This document shows positions 62,270 to 64,000 of a DNA stretch of 64,000 bases, piece after piece. The translations under genes and the position numbers were made by a program. Positions within the stretch are counted from its first letter, which is position 1. Every line of letters starts with the position of its first letter. The notes under the pieces were generated by a model that did not search any database, was not told the DNA's origin, and saw only the letters and a program-made list of their open reading frames with translations. Source of the stretch: Bacteroidales bacterium (GTDB taxonomy: Bacteria > Bacteroidota > Bacteroidia > Bacteroidales > Paludibacteraceae); the NCBI GenBank assembly GCA_900769555.1, contig CAAGHA010000105.1, forward strand, positions 1-64,000. Reading direction: 5' to 3'.

Positions 62270-63610
62270 ATGATTTTTAAGAGGACTTTGAACGAGAAAC
62301 AAATCTCTAACAATCGTTTAATATTAAATTTAGCTATTCCTAATATCATATCCAACATCACCATTCCTCTTTTAGGAATGGCTGATGTTGCTATTGCAGG
62401 TTACATTGGCGGCGATAGTGCCATCGGTGCAATATCTATTGGCTCTACCCTATTCAATTTTATATATTGGAATTGTGCCTTTTTAAGAATGGGCTGTAGC
62501 GGACTCACTGCCCAAGCATACGGTGCAAATAATTGGAGAGAGTGTACCAATCTGTTGATTCGCTCAATTACCTTATCAATCATCCTCTCTACCTTACTCC
62601 TAATTTTAAAAAATCCAATCACATCACTATCAATTGCGCTGATAGATTGCAGTTCACAACTAGAACCAATGGTGAGAGAATATTTATTAACACGATTTTG
62701 GGCTGTACCTGCCTCTATCTCACTATTTTCTATCCACGGCTGGTTTATTGGAATGCAAGATTCACGTTCACCTATGTGGATAGCCATCATTTCCAATATA
62801 GTAAATATTCTTTTCAGTCTTTACTTCGCAAAATACTTAGGATACGGAATAAAAGGAATAGCAATGGGAACCGTAATCGCACAATATGCATCACTACTTC
62901 TCTCCCTATTAATATTTTACTTCAAATACAGCAAACAATGCGAACGCACGACTTTAAAAGAGAGCTTATCTCGAAAGAGAATGATTAACTTTTTCAATAT
63001 CAATAACGATATATTTATTCGGACGCTCATCATAACGATGGCCTATACACTATTTACTATAAAATCTACACAATTTGGAGAGACAATATTAGCAACCAAT
63101 ACACTTTTAATGCAATTATTTACACTATTCTCCTATATGTCAGATGGTTTTGCATTTGCAGCTGAATCACTATCCGGACGATTTATTGGAGAAAATAAAC
63201 AAAGTCAACTACAATCTACCATTAAAAGCCTGCTTATTTGGGCGGGATTAATAGCCACTCTATTTATTTTATGCTACATTTTATTGGGGGAATCAATTCT
63301 GCAACTATTTAATCCATCGCAAGAGGTTCTTTTATGCGCTCAGCGATACATATACTGGGTCATTTCCATTCCATTAGCCGGATTTTTACCATTTATGATT
63401 GATGGAATAATGTTAGGAGCTACCCAAACAAAAATTTTACGAAATAGCGTAGCAATTTCGTTTATAGTCTATATAATCTTACTCTATTCCTTGATACCAA
63501 TGATTGGTAACAACGCCATTTGGTTAGCATTTCTAACCTTTATTCTGCTACGAGGAATATTGCTGATCAGTCCACTAAAAAAACTAGTTTATAAACAACC
63601 TACCCCCTAA
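62270..63610 (+). CDS. MATE-family efflux transporter
   Basis: A 446-residue inner-membrane exporter with 12 hydrophobic segments. NLAIPNIISNITIPLLGMADVAIAGYIG is the N-terminal MATE hallmark, echoed in the second half by LLMQLFTLFSYMSDGFAFAAESLSG. DinF-like subfamily by appearance. Substrates unknown. Its last 11 bases overlap tail-to-tail with the HAD gene. Confidence 0.92.
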   Translation: MIFKRTLNEKQISNNRLILNLAIPNIISNITIPLLGMADVAIAGYIGGDSAIGAISIGSTLFNFIYWNCAFLRMGCSGLTAQAYGANNWRECTNLLIRSITLSIILSTLLLILKNPITSLSIALIDCSSQLEPMVREYLLTRFWAVPASISLFSIHGWFIGMQDSRSPMWIAIISNIVNILFSLYFAKYLGYGIKGIAMGTVIAQYASLLLSLLIFYFKYSKQCERTTLKESLSRKRMINFFNINNDIFIRTLIITMAYTLFTIKSTQFGETILATNTLLMQLFTLFSYMSDGFAFAAESLSGRFIGENKQSQLQSTIKSLLIWAGLIATLFILCYILLGESILQLFNPSQEVLLCAQRYIYWVISIPLAGFLPFMIDGIMLGATQTKILRNSVAISFIVYIILLYSLIPMIGNNAIWLAFLTFILLRGILLISPLKKLVYKQPTP

Positions 63611-64000
63611 TAAAGAACCTTTCTACAACATCAACCAAACCATCCTCATCATTTGTTGCCGTAATAAAATCAGCTTCCTCTTTTACCACCTGCTGGGCAT
63701 TTCCCATGGCTACGCCCAAACCGGCATAACGCACCATCGACAAATCATTAAAACCATCGCCACATGCCACCATCTCTTCACGAGTCAGATTTAAATGGAG
63801 TAATAAACGTTCTAAAGAATAAGCCTTATCTACATTTTGAGGCATGATCTCCAAGAAGAAAGGCTCTGAACGATATATATTAAGAACATCTCCGAACAAA
63901 TTATTAACCTCAACTTCCACTTTCTCTAAATAATTACCATCACCCAACATCAAACATTTAGTGACAGGATGAGACAAAGATTCAACAAAACTATCAACTT
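63600..64000 (-). CDS. Cof-type HAD phosphatase, partial (5' end outside window)
   Basis: The C-terminal ~133 residues of a HAD-superfamily (IIB, Cof) hydrolase. Motif IV is ACGDGFNDLSMV; GLGVAMGNA and ADFITATNDEDGLVDVVERFF are typical of the C-terminal end. Reading frame continues through position 64000, so the nucleophile Asp and cap domain lie outside. Sugar phosphates or flavin phosphates are common substrates of the family. Confidence 0.88.
   Translation of the reverse strand, partial: VDSFVESLSHPVTKCLMLGDGNYLEKVEVEVNNLFGDVLNIYRSEPFFLEIMPQNVDKAYSLERLLLHLNLTREEMVACGDGFNDLSMVRYAGLGVAMGNAQQVVKEEADFITATNDEDGLVDVVERFFIRG

Overview
The window looks like a piece of chromosome from an anaerobic, low-GC member of the Bacteroidales. 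Several independent features point there. Many upstream regions carry the Bacteroidetes -7 element TAnnTTTG, and classical Shine-Dalgarno sites are scarce. Two proteins carry type IX secretion sorting tails. Families largely confined to this phylum (DUF4465, DUF4270, DUF3127, DUF5063, DUF4301) are present. Anaerobic ribonucleotide reductase (NrdDG) is encoded. I see no rRNA, tRNA, CRISPR array, prophage or transposase gene.

Layout. 1-12.2 kb: metY, prfC-trmD, a DcaP-like porin, a DUF3127 protein, nth, htpG, then DUF5063 - RNase D-like exonuclease - a PurF paralogue lacking the glutaminase cysteine. 12.2-15.8 kb: a repeat-rich spacer, a GH13 enzyme, and a cobalamin riboswitch in front of a DUF4465 lipoprotein. 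15.8-21.7 kb (minus strand): nrdD-nrdG and a DASS transporter-porin pair. 21.7-26.1 kb: a biotin-dependent acyl-CoA carboxylase operon with a long structured leader. 26.1-29.2 kb: tandem type IX-secreted paralogues. 29.2-34.3 kb: AraC regulator divergent from a TolC/HlyD/MFS efflux operon. 34.3-34.8 kb: a tiny transcription unit with a 28-residue membrane peptide. 34.8-40.7 kb: recQ, clpX, clpP, tig. 41-45 kb: DUF4270 and a truncated GT5 protein, divergent from panC-panD. 45-56 kb: a beta-propeller protein, DUF4301, a radical SAM protein, an aminotransferase, a LolE-like permease, tgt, an LptF/G-like permease and a second carboxyltransferase-biotin carrier pair. 56-64 kb: two small Cys-rich lipoproteins, groESL, an OmpH-like protein with a small membrane protein, pepD, a MATE exporter and a truncated HAD phosphatase at the right edge.

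Most genes are housekeeping: translation, proteostasis (htpG, groESL, clpXP, tig), coenzyme A, propionate/succinate-type carboxylation and envelope assembly. The less ordinary content lies between genes. A MITE-like repeat family with terminal inverted repeats occurs about ten times. A 23-bp inverted repeat has its two copies 12 kb apart. The carboxylase operon has a five-hairpin leader with complementary loops (a possible kissing interaction), the best candidate here for an undescribed RNA regulator. Several enzymes have lost textbook residues: PurF-like without its nucleophile Cys, Tgt without its zinc cysteines, and a half-length glycogen synthase without its KxGG motif.

All calls come from reading the sequence. 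No database search, folding program or alignment was run.
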